Source: an uncultured Lachnospiraceae bacterium (GTDB taxonomy: Bacteria > Bacillota > Clostridia > Lachnospirales > Lachnospiraceae). Taken from it: a stretch of 38,037 bases of DNA. The notes under the pieces were generated by a model that saw only the letters and a list, made by a program, of their open reading frames with translations, was not told the DNA's origin and did not search any database. Each line of letters begins with the position of its first letter. Positions within the stretch are counted from its first letter, which is position 1. Positions 9,210 to 16,509 of this stretch are shown here, in pieces. Position numbers and translations under genes: made by a program. The stretch lies in NCBI GenBank assembly GCA_902785635.1, contig CACZZH010000032.1:4995-43031 (forward strand). Reading direction: 5' to 3'.

Positions 9210-10667
9210 ATGAAAAAACAGAGCGATGAACGGAATATTACAATGATGATGGACCTGTATGAGCTGACCATGGCCAATGGTTATTTCCTGCAGGAGAACC
9301 AGGGGGAGCGGGTGGCATTCGATGTGTTTTTCCGCAGGAACCCTGACGGGGGAGGCTTTTCGGTCTTTGCCGGACTGGAGCAGATCATCGAATATATCGA
9401 AAACATGCATTTTGCTGAGGAAGATATCGATTATCTCCGGGGATTGAATCTGTTCGATGACCGTTTCCTGGAGTATCTGAAAGAGTTCCGTTTCCACGGG
9501 GATGTGTATGCATTCCCGGAAGGTACAGTGATGTATCCCAATGAGCCGGTGATCACGGTGGTCGCGGGGCTTGTGGAAGCGCAGATCGTGGAGACGGAGA
9601 TTCTGGCGCAGATCAACCATCAGAGTCTGATCGCAACGAAAGCCCGCCGCATCGTTCGGGCTGCGAAGGGCCGTCCGGTCTCTGATTTCGGTGCAAGGCG
9701 TGCGCACAACAACGACGCTGCGATCTACGGAGCCCGTGCGGCAGTGATCGGCGGTGTGAACGGCACAGCCACCGTGTCAGCCGGGCAGTATTTCAATATT
9801 CCGGTAGGCGGCACGATGGCCCACAGCTGGGTGATGTATTATAAGGATGAACTGACGGCATTCCGGAAGTTTGCCCAGATCTATCCGCATAACTGCGTCC
9901 TCCTGGTGGACACATATGATGTGCTGGATTCGGGAATTCCGAATGCGGTAAAGGTATTCCGGGAGATGCGGGATGCCGGGATCCGGTCCCGGAATTTCGG
10001 TATCCGGATCGACAGCGGCGACCTTGCTTATCTGACAAAGAAGAGCAGGGCCATGCTGGATGACGCCGGTTTCCCGGACGCGAAGATCGTGATCTCCAAC
10101 AGCCTGGACGAATACACGATCACCTCCATTCTGCACCAGGGAGGAGAGGTGAGCTCCTTTGGCGTAGGCGAGCGCCTGATCACTTCCCGCTCCGAGCCGG
10201 TGTTCGGAGCTGTATACAAGCTGTGTGCGGTGGAGGAGAACGGCGAGTGGAAGCCGCGAATCAAGCTGTCGGAGACGGTGGAGAAGATCACCAACCCCGG
10301 ACTGAAGGACGTGTACCGGGTGTACAGCTCCAATGGCGAGGCAGTCGCCGACCTGATCACGCTCGCCGGCGAAGAAGTGGACTTCTCTCAGCCGTATCAG
10401 TTCGTAGATCCGGAAAAGCCGTGGAAGAAACGCAAATTTGAGAACTGCACGATCCGTAAGCTTCAGAAACCGGTGATCCTCGGCGGAAAGCGGTGTGAAC
10501 CGCCGGTGCCGACCATGGATATCGCGGCTTATGTGAAGCGCCAGATGCGCAGGGAAGTATGGGAAGAGGAACAGCGTTTCGAGAATCCCCACAGGCATTA
10601 CCTGGATTTCTCACCGGCATATTATCAGATGAAGATGAAGATGCTGGGCGAGCCTGCGAAGGAGTGA
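9210..10667 (+). CDS. pncB: Nicotinate phosphoribosyltransferase
   Basis: A 485-residue enzyme of NAD salvage (Preiss-Handler route) that converts nicotinate and PRPP to nicotinate mononucleotide in the cytoplasm, coupled to ATP hydrolysis. Family signatures are clear: DLYELTMANGYF near the N-terminus, DFGARRAH (159-166), and GGTMAHSW with His205, the position expected for the phosphorylated histidine. RIDSGDLAYL follows in the barrel. The C-terminal part (PVPTMDIAAYVKRQ) is typical of the Gram-positive form. It starts 23 bases after the sortase with GGAGAGGG upstream. A sirtuin gene 154 bases downstream suggests a link to NAD turnover. Confidence 0.95.
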   Translation: MKKQSDERNITMMMDLYELTMANGYFLQENQGERVAFDVFFRRNPDGGGFSVFAGLEQIIEYIENMHFAEEDIDYLRGLNLFDDRFLEYLKEFRFHGDVYAFPEGTVMYPNEPVITVVAGLVEAQIVETEILAQINHQSLIATKARRIVRAAKGRPVSDFGARRAHNNDAAIYGARAAVIGGVNGTATVSAGQYFNIPVGGTMAHSWVMYYKDELTAFRKFAQIYPHNCVLLVDTYDVLDSGIPNAVKVFREMRDAGIRSRNFGIRIDSGDLAYLTKKSRAMLDDAGFPDAKIVISNSLDEYTITSILHQGGEVSSFGVGERLITSRSEPVFGAVYKLCAVEENGEWKPRIKLSETVEKITNPGLKDVYRVYSSNGEAVADLITLAGEEVDFSQPYQFVDPEKPWKKRKFENCTIRKLQKPVILGGKRCEPPVPTMDIAAYVKRQMRREVWEEEQRFENPHRHYLDFSPAYYQMKMKMLGEPAKE

Positions 10668-10821
10668 GACAACATTCATAATGATGTTCCGGGCGGAGCG
10701 GATCCGGAAAAGCACAGGCAGATCGCCGGAAAAGCCGGCGGACAGGAAGACCAAAAGTGATCCGCATTTGACCGGAAACCCCTTGTGAAGAAATCAGAAG
10801 AAAGAAGGGAGGCTGCTCAAT

Positions 10822-11571
10822 ATGGAGGAATCGATCCAGAAACTGCATGAGATACTGAAGGAAAGTGACAATATTGTATTTTTCGGCGGGGCCGGTGTGT
10901 CGACCGAGAGCGGCATTCCGGATTTCCGCAGTGTGGACGGGCTGTACCATATGAAATATGACTATCCGCCCGAGACGATCCTGAGCCATACCTTCTTTAT
11001 GAATCAGCCCGGAGAGTTTTACCGGTTCTACAAGGACAAAATGCTCTGCCTGGACAAAAAGCCCAATGCGGCGCATCTGGCTCTCGCAAAGCTTGAGGCG
11101 ATGGGAAAGCTGAAAGCGGTCGTGACGCAGAACATTGACGGGCTGCATCAGGCAGCGGGCAGCAAAAACGTGCAGGAGCTGCACGGCAGTGTGCTGCGCA
11201 ATTACTGCATGAAGTGCGGTGCGTTTTATGATGCGCAGTATATCAAGGATTCCAAAGGGGTGCCGAAGTGCTGTGCCAAAGTAAACGGAAAAGAGTGCGG
11301 CGGTATGGTGAAGCCGGATGTGGTACTGTATGAAGAAGGGCTGGATCAGAATACCATCAGCCAGAGTGTGCAGGCCATCTCCCGGGCAGACACGCTCATC
11401 ATCGGCGGGACGTCCCTGGCGGTCTATCCGGCGGCCGGGCTGATCGATTATTTCCGCGGAAATCATCTGGTAGTCATCAATAAATCCCCGACGCCCCGCG
11501 ACCGGTATGCCGATCTGCTTATCCAGGACAGCATCGGAAAGGCGCTCGGCGAAGCAGTAGAAGGACTGTAA
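10822..11571 (+). CDS. cobB: NAD-dependent protein deacylase, sirtuin (Sir2/CobB family)
   Basis: A 249-residue sirtuin that removes acyl groups from lysines, consuming NAD and releasing nicotinamide. Motifs include GGAGVSTESGIPDFRS (NAD-binding), TQNIDGLHQAAG, catalytic His121 in ELHGS, and a structural zinc site. The zinc site has Cys129 and Cys132 (CMKC) plus Cys150 or Cys151 and Cys159; the extra cysteine (CC) makes the third ligand ambiguous. Length is typical. AAGGGAGG precedes the ATG. It lies downstream of pncB, so one transcript could couple NAD supply to an NAD consumer, although the 154-base gap, with a small CGCCGG/CCGGCG hairpin at 10724-10740, could hold a separate promoter. Confidence 0.94.
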   Translation: MEESIQKLHEILKESDNIVFFGGAGVSTESGIPDFRSVDGLYHMKYDYPPETILSHTFFMNQPGEFYRFYKDKMLCLDKKPNAAHLALAKLEAMGKLKAVVTQNIDGLHQAAGSKNVQELHGSVLRNYCMKCGAFYDAQYIKDSKGVPKCCAKVNGKECGGMVKPDVVLYEEGLDQNTISQSVQAISRADTLIIGGTSLAVYPAAGLIDYFRGNHLVVINKSPTPRDRYADLLIQDSIGKALGEAVEGL

Positions 11572-11593
11572 GGGCCGATAGGGTCCCGGCACC

Positions 11594-11605
11594 GTCCCCT
11601 GTCCC
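11594..11605. repeat. GTCCCCTGTCCC dispersed motif
   Basis: Twelve bases identical to 36865-36876 and one base different from the corresponding stretch at 22265-22276. Each lies just outside a gene end. It is a member of the scattered GTCCC-type palindrome family noted under findings. Confidence 0.6.
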
Positions 11606-11613
11606 GACAAAAG

Positions 11614-11638
11614 CGGCATACCCATTCCGGGTATGCCG
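11614..11638. terminator. Hairpin between sirtuin and LacI, tail on the minus strand
   Basis: A perfect 10-bp stem, CGGCATACCC / GGGTATGCCG with a 5-base loop. ACAAAAG just upstream gives CTTTTGT after the stem on the minus strand, so it suits termination of the LacI transcript. Confidence 0.7.
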
Positions 11639-11646
11639 TTTACACT

Positions 11647-11675
11647 GTGCGCCTTGCGGCGCACTTTTCTTTTTT
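11647..11675 (+). terminator. Intrinsic terminator of the pncB-sirtuin transcript
   Basis: GTGCGCC / GGCGCAC stem with loop TTGC, followed by TTTTCTTTTTT. It lies 5 bases before the stop codon of the convergent LacI gene. Confidence 0.85.
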
Positions 11676-11679
11676 AGAT

Positions 11680-12729
11680 TCAATCTCCTGTGGATTCGCG
11701 GTAGACGAGGTGTGTTTCGGCATAAACGGTGCGGTAGTTTATGTCCGGGGACAGGATACGGGAGTAGAGCAGCTCTACCGCAATACGGCCCATAGACTGC
11801 GTATGAATATGAATGCTCGTGAGCCTGGGGGTGACGATTCTGGATTCAGGGGCATCGTCAAACCCGCATATCCAGACATCCTCCGGAACAGAAAGCTGCT
11901 TTTTTTTCAGAACATGAAGCAGTTCCAGAGCGACAAAATCGTTGGCACAGATAAATACCTCCGGCAGAGCGCTCATGTCAAGAGCTTCCTCAATATAAGA
12001 TTCGTATGTCCGGATATTCTCTACCCTTCCGGTCAGACTGCATGGATCCTCAAAACCAAGAATAGCTGCGCACTGGCGGACCGCACTGTAACGTTCGTAG
12101 AAGGAACGGCAGTGGTGAATATCACCGATGTAGCTGATCTTTGTCTTTCCACGTCGCTTCATTTCCTGCATGAATTCATACATGCGGACCTGGTTATCCA
12201 TGAGCAGAACATCCGCATCGAAGGAACCTTCAAAGATGTTCACAGGACTGTCCACGAACAGCAGAGGGATATTCAGGCTGCTGAGCATTCTGCAATATGC
12301 AGCATTGAACACCTCGATGCACATGATACCGGCTGTTGAACCCAGGTTCAGTGCATTTGGCAGGCGGCATGCATCCAGCTCTTCCGGCATGATCCGATAC
12401 AGAGCCACGCTGAAACCAAGCGCGGACAGGTCACTCTGGAAACGGTCGAGCATGGAAGTCGCAAAATGGGAAGCGCCCAGAAGACCGGCAAAAATCACTG
12501 CGATTTTTCTGTTTTGAGTCGCCGGTTCTTTCCACTGCAGTTTCAGAGGACCGTCCTCATTTAAACGCAGATAGGAGAATTGTTTGTATCCCATCTCCTG
12601 TGCTTTCAAAAGGATACGCTCTCTGGTCGCATCCGCGAGAGTTCCTGTATTGTTGATCGCTTTGGAGACGGTATTGCGTGACAGGCCAAGAGCGTCAGCG
12701 ATATCCTGAATGGTTACTTTTGAAGGCAT
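11680..12729 (-). CDS. LacI-family transcriptional regulator (fructan locus)
   Basis: A 349-residue repressor-type protein. An N-terminal LacI helix-turn-helix (residues about 5-50, VTIQDIADALGLSRNTVSKAIN) precedes a periplasmic-binding-protein-like effector domain (about 65-345). The effector domain includes FVDSPVN, DADVLLMDN and the conserved late segment EVFICANDFVALELL ... WICGFDDAPESRIVTPRLTSIHI. GGAGGAATGCC precedes ATG 12729. The gene sits next to DUF624, ABC permeases, a binding protein and a GH32 enzyme, so a sugar such as a fructo-oligosaccharide is its probable effector. Its own minus-strand promoter is seen at 12848-12875. Confidence 0.92.
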   Translation of the reverse strand: MPSKVTIQDIADALGLSRNTVSKAINNTGTLADATRERILLKAQEMGYKQFSYLRLNEDGPLKLQWKEPATQNRKIAVIFAGLLGASHFATSMLDRFQSDLSALGFSVALYRIMPEELDACRLPNALNLGSTAGIMCIEVFNAAYCRMLSSLNIPLLFVDSPVNIFEGSFDADVLLMDNQVRMYEFMQEMKRRGKTKISYIGDIHHCRSFYERYSAVRQCAAILGFEDPCSLTGRVENIRTYESYIEEALDMSALPEVFICANDFVALELLHVLKKKQLSVPEDVWICGFDDAPESRIVTPRLTSIHIHTQSMGRIAVELLYSRILSPDINYRTVYAETHLVYRESTGD

Positions 12730-12847
12730 GGCATTCCTCCGGTTTTTAACATTATGAATTGATATACGGTTCCGTTCAGGTCAGCATACCGGAAAACGGG
12801 GGATATCCGGGCAAGGTAAAGGCTGAACATTTCTCCATACACTTCAA

Positions 12848-12875
12848 ATTATAACATAGAGCAGGATTCCTGCAA
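12848..12875 (-). promoter_or_regulatory. Promoter of the LacI gene
   Basis: On the minus strand: TTGCAG (12870-12875), 16-bp spacer, TATAAT (12848-12853), about 120 bases before the start codon. The long leader holds no structure I recognise. Confidence 0.65.
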
Positions 12876-12910
12876 AGACCAAAGGGGGTTTATAAGCTGT
12901 ACCATGAGCG

Positions 12911-12934
12911 CTTTGTCAAAACTGACTGACAAAG
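12911..12934. promoter_or_regulatory. 8-bp inverted repeat, CTTTGTCA / TGACAAAG
   Basis: A perfect inverted repeat with an 8-base centre (AAACTGAC), 14 bases past the stop of the upstream minus-strand gene and about 36 bases upstream of the LacI promoter's -35. There is no U-tract, so it may be an operator for LacI autoregulation or a weak terminator. Confidence 0.45.
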
Positions 12935-12948
12935 GCAAGCCTTAAGAC

Positions 12949-13668
12949 TCAGGAGATGCCGGCGAGATAGTTTACGAAGGAGGCTGCATTGCCGGCGCGT
13001 TCGGTGTTCGCTATGATACCGAGAAAAACATGATCCGGAAAACCGGCTTCCTGTATCAAAGGAAACGAAGTGATCTCGATCCCCATGGGATAAGTTGTTG
13101 TTTCTGAATGGTATGTGACTGTGGGATCCGTCATGACTTCCGTTGCATTATCGGTCAGGATCTCAATATTATCAACAAAATAAGGCTCCAGCCCAGTCAG
13201 CGAATGTTCTTTGCTGAAGGACGCAAGATCGAGAAGAAGACCATTCTGAGAAAAGGCATCGAATGCTTCCTGATTCATCAGGACAACATCCAGCTGCTGG
13301 TTGTCAACGGCTGCCAGAAGTTTGACCTGTGAAGCATATACATAAGACCCGTCTACTTCCTGCAGGTTTTCGGTAAGCGCCAGATTTCGCATGGTCAATA
13401 CAACGCTGTTTTTTTCCTCGGGATGAAGGTAATCGATAAAGCCTTCGGTGAGGTTATGATCAAGGGTCTCCCCTACTTCCAGATTGACATAGGCGAGATA
13501 GAGCTGAGGGTGCTGGACATTCACATTTCGCCAGATCAGATACCCGGCTCCGTAAATAAAGACACAGATCAGAAACAGGGGAAGCTTATAATAATCCCAG
13601 ATGTACTGGAGCTTTGCAGTGCCTTTCAAATTCCGCCATATATTCCGGTCCGTTTTTTCCGTTTGCAT
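12949..13668 (-). CDS. Membrane-anchored solute-binding-like protein next to DUF624
   Basis: About 239 residues. One membrane segment (near LPLFLICVFIYGAGYLIW) follows a short cytoplasmic basic N-terminus and precedes an extracytoplasmic domain. That domain contains LDVVLMNQEAFDAF and GLLLDLASF, phrases typical of the first lobe of extracellular solute-binding proteins. The second lobe seems missing, so it looks like a half-size, membrane-tethered relative rather than a functional importer component. A TTG at 13695 would give a longer form, but ATG 13668 has AAAGGA nine bases upstream and is preferred. It follows the DUF624 gene directly. Function unknown; a sensing or assembly role for the ABC importer is conjecture. 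Confidence 0.7.
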   Translation of the reverse strand: MQTEKTDRNIWRNLKGTAKLQYIWDYYKLPLFLICVFIYGAGYLIWRNVNVQHPQLYLAYVNLEVGETLDHNLTEGFIDYLHPEEKNSVVLTMRNLALTENLQEVDGSYVYASQVKLLAAVDNQQLDVVLMNQEAFDAFSQNGLLLDLASFSKEHSLTGLEPYFVDNIEILTDNATEVMTDPTVTYHSETTTYPMGIEITSFPLIQEAGFPDHVFLGIIANTERAGNAASFVNYLAGIS

Positions 13669-13696
13669 GAGCATATTTCCTTTGATCTTTTCCAAA

Positions 13697-14356
13697 TCAT
13701 TCCATATTATCGCCGGCCTGATCTTCTTCAGCCGGGTTCTCTTCGGTTTTTCCTTCGCACTGGATAAGAATATTTTTCAGAAGAAGGGAATTGAGAAAAG
13801 CACAGGTCCCCATCCCGAAGATGATGAGCGGCGTCATCACATGGATAATGAGGAGCGCCATGATGATGTAAATGGCTGCCATGAATGCAGTGCACAGGAG
13901 AAAACGCATCCCGAGCATGATCGCATTTTTGAACATGGCGGTCGTTGTGTTGTCAAAATGAGCCAGAAGTGGAAAGATCCACATAAAGATGATCAGCCAG
14001 GCAACGCAGGCAACGATAAAAACAGCGGTCAGGATCGCCCAGAAAGCAGACGTTTTATAAAGACGCAGCAGGACAAACCCGTCGAAGACAAGAACCGCTC
14101 CCGAAATGGTCATGATCATACCGATCAAAACGCCCTGTTTAAAGTTCATCCGGAAGGAATGGAAGAATGACCGGGTGATATGTCCTTCTTCATCACGTGC
14201 CATCTTCTGGCAGCAATAAAACAAAGCCGTCGTAGCCGGTCCGATGGTAATGACGGGTATGCAGCAGACGAACCATAAGATGTTCAGCCATACACTGTAA
14301 ACCAGCTTTGTGATAAATTGAAGGACCGGGCTTTCCGGATCAAGGATATTACGCAT
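13697..14356 (-). CDS. DUF624 (YesL-family) integral membrane protein
   Basis: A 219-residue protein with about five hydrophobic segments (near 18-40, 75-97, 105-130, 148-172, 175-195) and a charged C-terminus. The N-terminal LNILWFVCCIPVITIGPATTALFYCCQKMARDE pattern is the hallmark of DUF624/YesL. These proteins accompany LplB/YtcP-type carbohydrate importers in Firmicutes; their biochemical role is not established. GGGGAGAG sits 7 bases before ATG 14356. It is transcribed divergently from the permeases from a strong promoter at 14422-14450, followed by the solute-binding-like gene. Confidence 0.9.
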   Translation of the reverse strand: MRNILDPESPVLQFITKLVYSVWLNILWFVCCIPVITIGPATTALFYCCQKMARDEEGHITRSFFHSFRMNFKQGVLIGMIMTISGAVLVFDGFVLLRLYKTSAFWAILTAVFIVACVAWLIIFMWIFPLLAHFDNTTTAMFKNAIMLGMRFLLCTAFMAAIYIIMALLIIHVMTPLIIFGMGTCAFLNSLLLKNILIQCEGKTEENPAEEDQAGDNME

Positions 14357-14421
14357 CGTTGAACTCTCCCCTATCGAAAGTGATTTTCATAATAATAATG
14401 AGCCATAGCTGATTTTACTAA

Positions 14422-14450
14422 ATGATAAGATAAAACCAATGAAATGTCAA
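14422..14450 (-). promoter_or_regulatory. Divergent promoter for DUF624
   Basis: On the minus strand: TTGACA (14445-14450), 17-bp spacer, TATCAT (14422-14427). Confidence 0.8.
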
Positions 14451-14479
14451 ATATTATGGTGCAAATACACAAATAAATA

Positions 14480-14523
14480 TTGACACAAATGTAAAATAGT
14501 GATAGTTTAAAATCACCATTGGT
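14480..14523 (+). promoter_or_regulatory. Probable promoter and palindrome ahead of the ABC importer
   Basis: TTGACA (14480-14485) with a poor -10, TAGTTT (14503-14508), at 17-bp spacing. The palindrome ACCATTGGT (14515-14523) lies just downstream, where a repressor would block transcription. Assignment to the LacI protein is inference. Confidence 0.5.
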
Positions 14524-14593
14524 CGAGATGGATTGTGCAAATGTAAATGTTCGAACACTTCAATTCACGTCTCTCTTGGGGAAAGGAGTAAAA

Positions 14594-15535
14594 ATGGGTA
14601 GTAACAGGCAGACTACAGCCGTAAAAGGTTCACCCGGACGTCTTCACAATACCTGGATCTATTTGAAGCAGCACTGGCAGCTTTATCTGTTCTTCCTCGG
14701 GCCTGCATTAGTGCTGACACTTATTTTCAGATATGGACCGATGGGCGGCATTCTGATCGCGTTTCAAAAGTACAACCCGATCAAGGGTATTCTGGGCAGT
14801 AAGTGGGTAGGCTTAAAATATTTTAAACAATTTCTTTCTTCGCCGGATTTCCTCAGATATCTGGCCAACACATTGAAATTGAGTATTTTCGGCCTGCTTT
14901 TTGGGTTCCCGGTTCCGATCATCCTCGCACTTTTGCTGAACAGGATAGAAAGTTCAAAAATTAAACAGAGAATACAGCTTGTTCTTTACATGCCGAATTT
15001 CATTTCAGTCATTGTACTGTGCGGTATGGTTCGTATTCTGCTTTCCGTAACCGGTCCCCTGAATATGCTGATGGGAACCAGCATCAACTTCCTGACGATA
15101 CCGGCTGCTTTCCGACCGATCTATATCATCAGCGGAATCTGGCAAGGCGCAGGATGGGCGTCCATCATGTATACAGCATCTCTTTCCAATGCCAGTAAGG
15201 AATTGAAGGAAGCTGCTCAGATTGACGGAGCAAACATCTTCCAGCAGATCAAAACCGTTGAATGGCCTGCCATCAAGGATATGGTCGTTATCCAGTTTAT
15301 TCTGCAGGCAGGAAACATTATGAGCATCGGCTTTGAAAAAGCCTATGCCCTTCAGACAGATCTTAACCTTGCTTCATCCGAAATCATTGCCACCTACGTA
15401 TACAAAAAAGGTCTTCTGAGCGGTGACTACAGTTTTTCAACTGCGGTAGGCCTGTTTAATACGGTGATCAATGTCATTTTCCTGTTGACCGTTAATCAGA
15501 TCGTAAAGAAGATGAACGAAGGTCAGGGTTTATAA
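14594..15535 (+). CDS. Carbohydrate ABC transporter permease, LplB type
   Basis: About 313 residues with six membrane segments and the inner-membrane permease EAA loop (EAAQIDGANIFQQIKTVEWP, from about residue 206), which contacts the ATPase. YGPMGGILIAFQKYNP near the N-terminus is typical of the LplB branch of family-1 sugar importers. ATG 14594 follows AAAGGAG (14582-14588) at 5 bases; an upstream ATG at 14519 lacks a ribosome site. It is the first gene of the importer operon, followed after 18 bases by the second permease. No ATPase gene is present, so a shared MsmX-like ATPase encoded elsewhere is expected. Confidence 0.93.
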   Translation: MGSNRQTTAVKGSPGRLHNTWIYLKQHWQLYLFFLGPALVLTLIFRYGPMGGILIAFQKYNPIKGILGSKWVGLKYFKQFLSSPDFLRYLANTLKLSIFGLLFGFPVPIILALLLNRIESSKIKQRIQLVLYMPNFISVIVLCGMVRILLSVTGPLNMLMGTSINFLTIPAAFRPIYIISGIWQGAGWASIMYTASLSNASKELKEAAQIDGANIFQQIKTVEWPAIKDMVVIQFILQAGNIMSIGFEKAYALQTDLNLASSEIIATYVYKKGLLSGDYSFSTAVGLFNTVINVIFLLTVNQIVKKMNEGQGL

Positions 15536-15553
15536 GAGAGGAGAAAAGGAAAA

Positions 15554-16456
15554 ATGGGAAAGAAGAAATCGGCATTTTCCAGACATTCAGCCGGTGACAA
15601 AGCATTCCTGATAACCGGATATGTTCTTCTCGGGCTCTTTGTCCTGGCAATCGTTATTCCTGTGATTTACATTATCATTGCTTCCTTTATGGATCCCATT
15701 ACGCTTCAGAACAAAGGAATCGTGTTTGACCTGGAAAAGTGGACGCTTACGGCCTATGAGCGCGTCATGGGGAATAAGCAGATATGGATCGGTTTCAAGA
15801 ACGCCATGATCTATTCTCTGTTGTTCACGTTCCTTTCCGTTCTGATCACGATGCTTTGCGCGTATCCTATGTCCAGAGCGGATTTCAAGGGAAGAGGCTT
15901 TTTCAATACGCTGTTTATGATCACAATGTTCTTCGGCGGCGGCCTGATCCCGACCTATTTGCTGATCAGCAGCCTGGGAATGCTTGATTCCATGTGGGCA
16001 GTCATTCTTCCCGGTGCATTCAGCGTCTGGAACATGACGATCGCGAGAACCTATTACAGGGGAATCCCGTCTGAACTGCGTGAGGCAGCGGATGTTGACG
16101 GAGCAAATGAGCTGACATTCTATTTCAAGATCCTGCTGCCGGTATGTACACCGATCATCGCGGTGCTCGCACTGTGGCAGTTCGTCGGAATGTGGAACAG
16201 CTATTTTGATGCCATGATCTATCTGAATTCTTCGTCGAAGCAGCCTCTTCAGCTGGTGATGCGCGCTATTCTTATTCAGAACCAGCCGGAGTCAGGCATG
16301 ATCGCAGACATGCAGAGTACAGCGCAGAGGGCGCAGCTTGCGGAACTGCTGAAATATGCAACCATTATCATTTCCAGTTTTCCGCTGATGTTTATGTACC
16401 CGTTCTTCCAAAAGTACTTTGATTCCGGAATCATGGCAGGATCCGTGAAGGGCTAA
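15554..16456 (+). CDS. Carbohydrate ABC transporter permease, YtcP/MalG type
   Basis: A 300-residue permease with six membrane segments. The EAA loop (EAADVDGANELTFYFKILLP) starts near residue 177. The N-terminal VIPVIYIIIASFMDP and the C-terminal PLMFMYPFFQKYFDSGIMAGSVKG are the standard ends of the YtcP group that pairs with LplB. GAGAGGAGAAAAGG precedes the start. Together with the preceding gene it forms the heteromeric transmembrane channel of the importer. Confidence 0.93.
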   Translation: MGKKKSAFSRHSAGDKAFLITGYVLLGLFVLAIVIPVIYIIIASFMDPITLQNKGIVFDLEKWTLTAYERVMGNKQIWIGFKNAMIYSLLFTFLSVLITMLCAYPMSRADFKGRGFFNTLFMITMFFGGGLIPTYLLISSLGMLDSMWAVILPGAFSVWNMTIARTYYRGIPSELREAADVDGANELTFYFKILLPVCTPIIAVLALWQFVGMWNSYFDAMIYLNSSSKQPLQLVMRAILIQNQPESGMIADMQSTAQRAQLAELLKYATIIISSFPLMFMYPFFQKYFDSGIMAGSVKG

Positions 16457-16509
16457 CTAAAGTGTGAAAACACTCAATTATGTTTCCATATTATTACAAG
16501 GAGGATATC

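Noticed and set aside
14515-14523. Classic LacI operator with a central CG
   Set aside because: ACCATTGGT is palindromic but has no central CG and is short; I kept it only as a possible regulatory palindrome.
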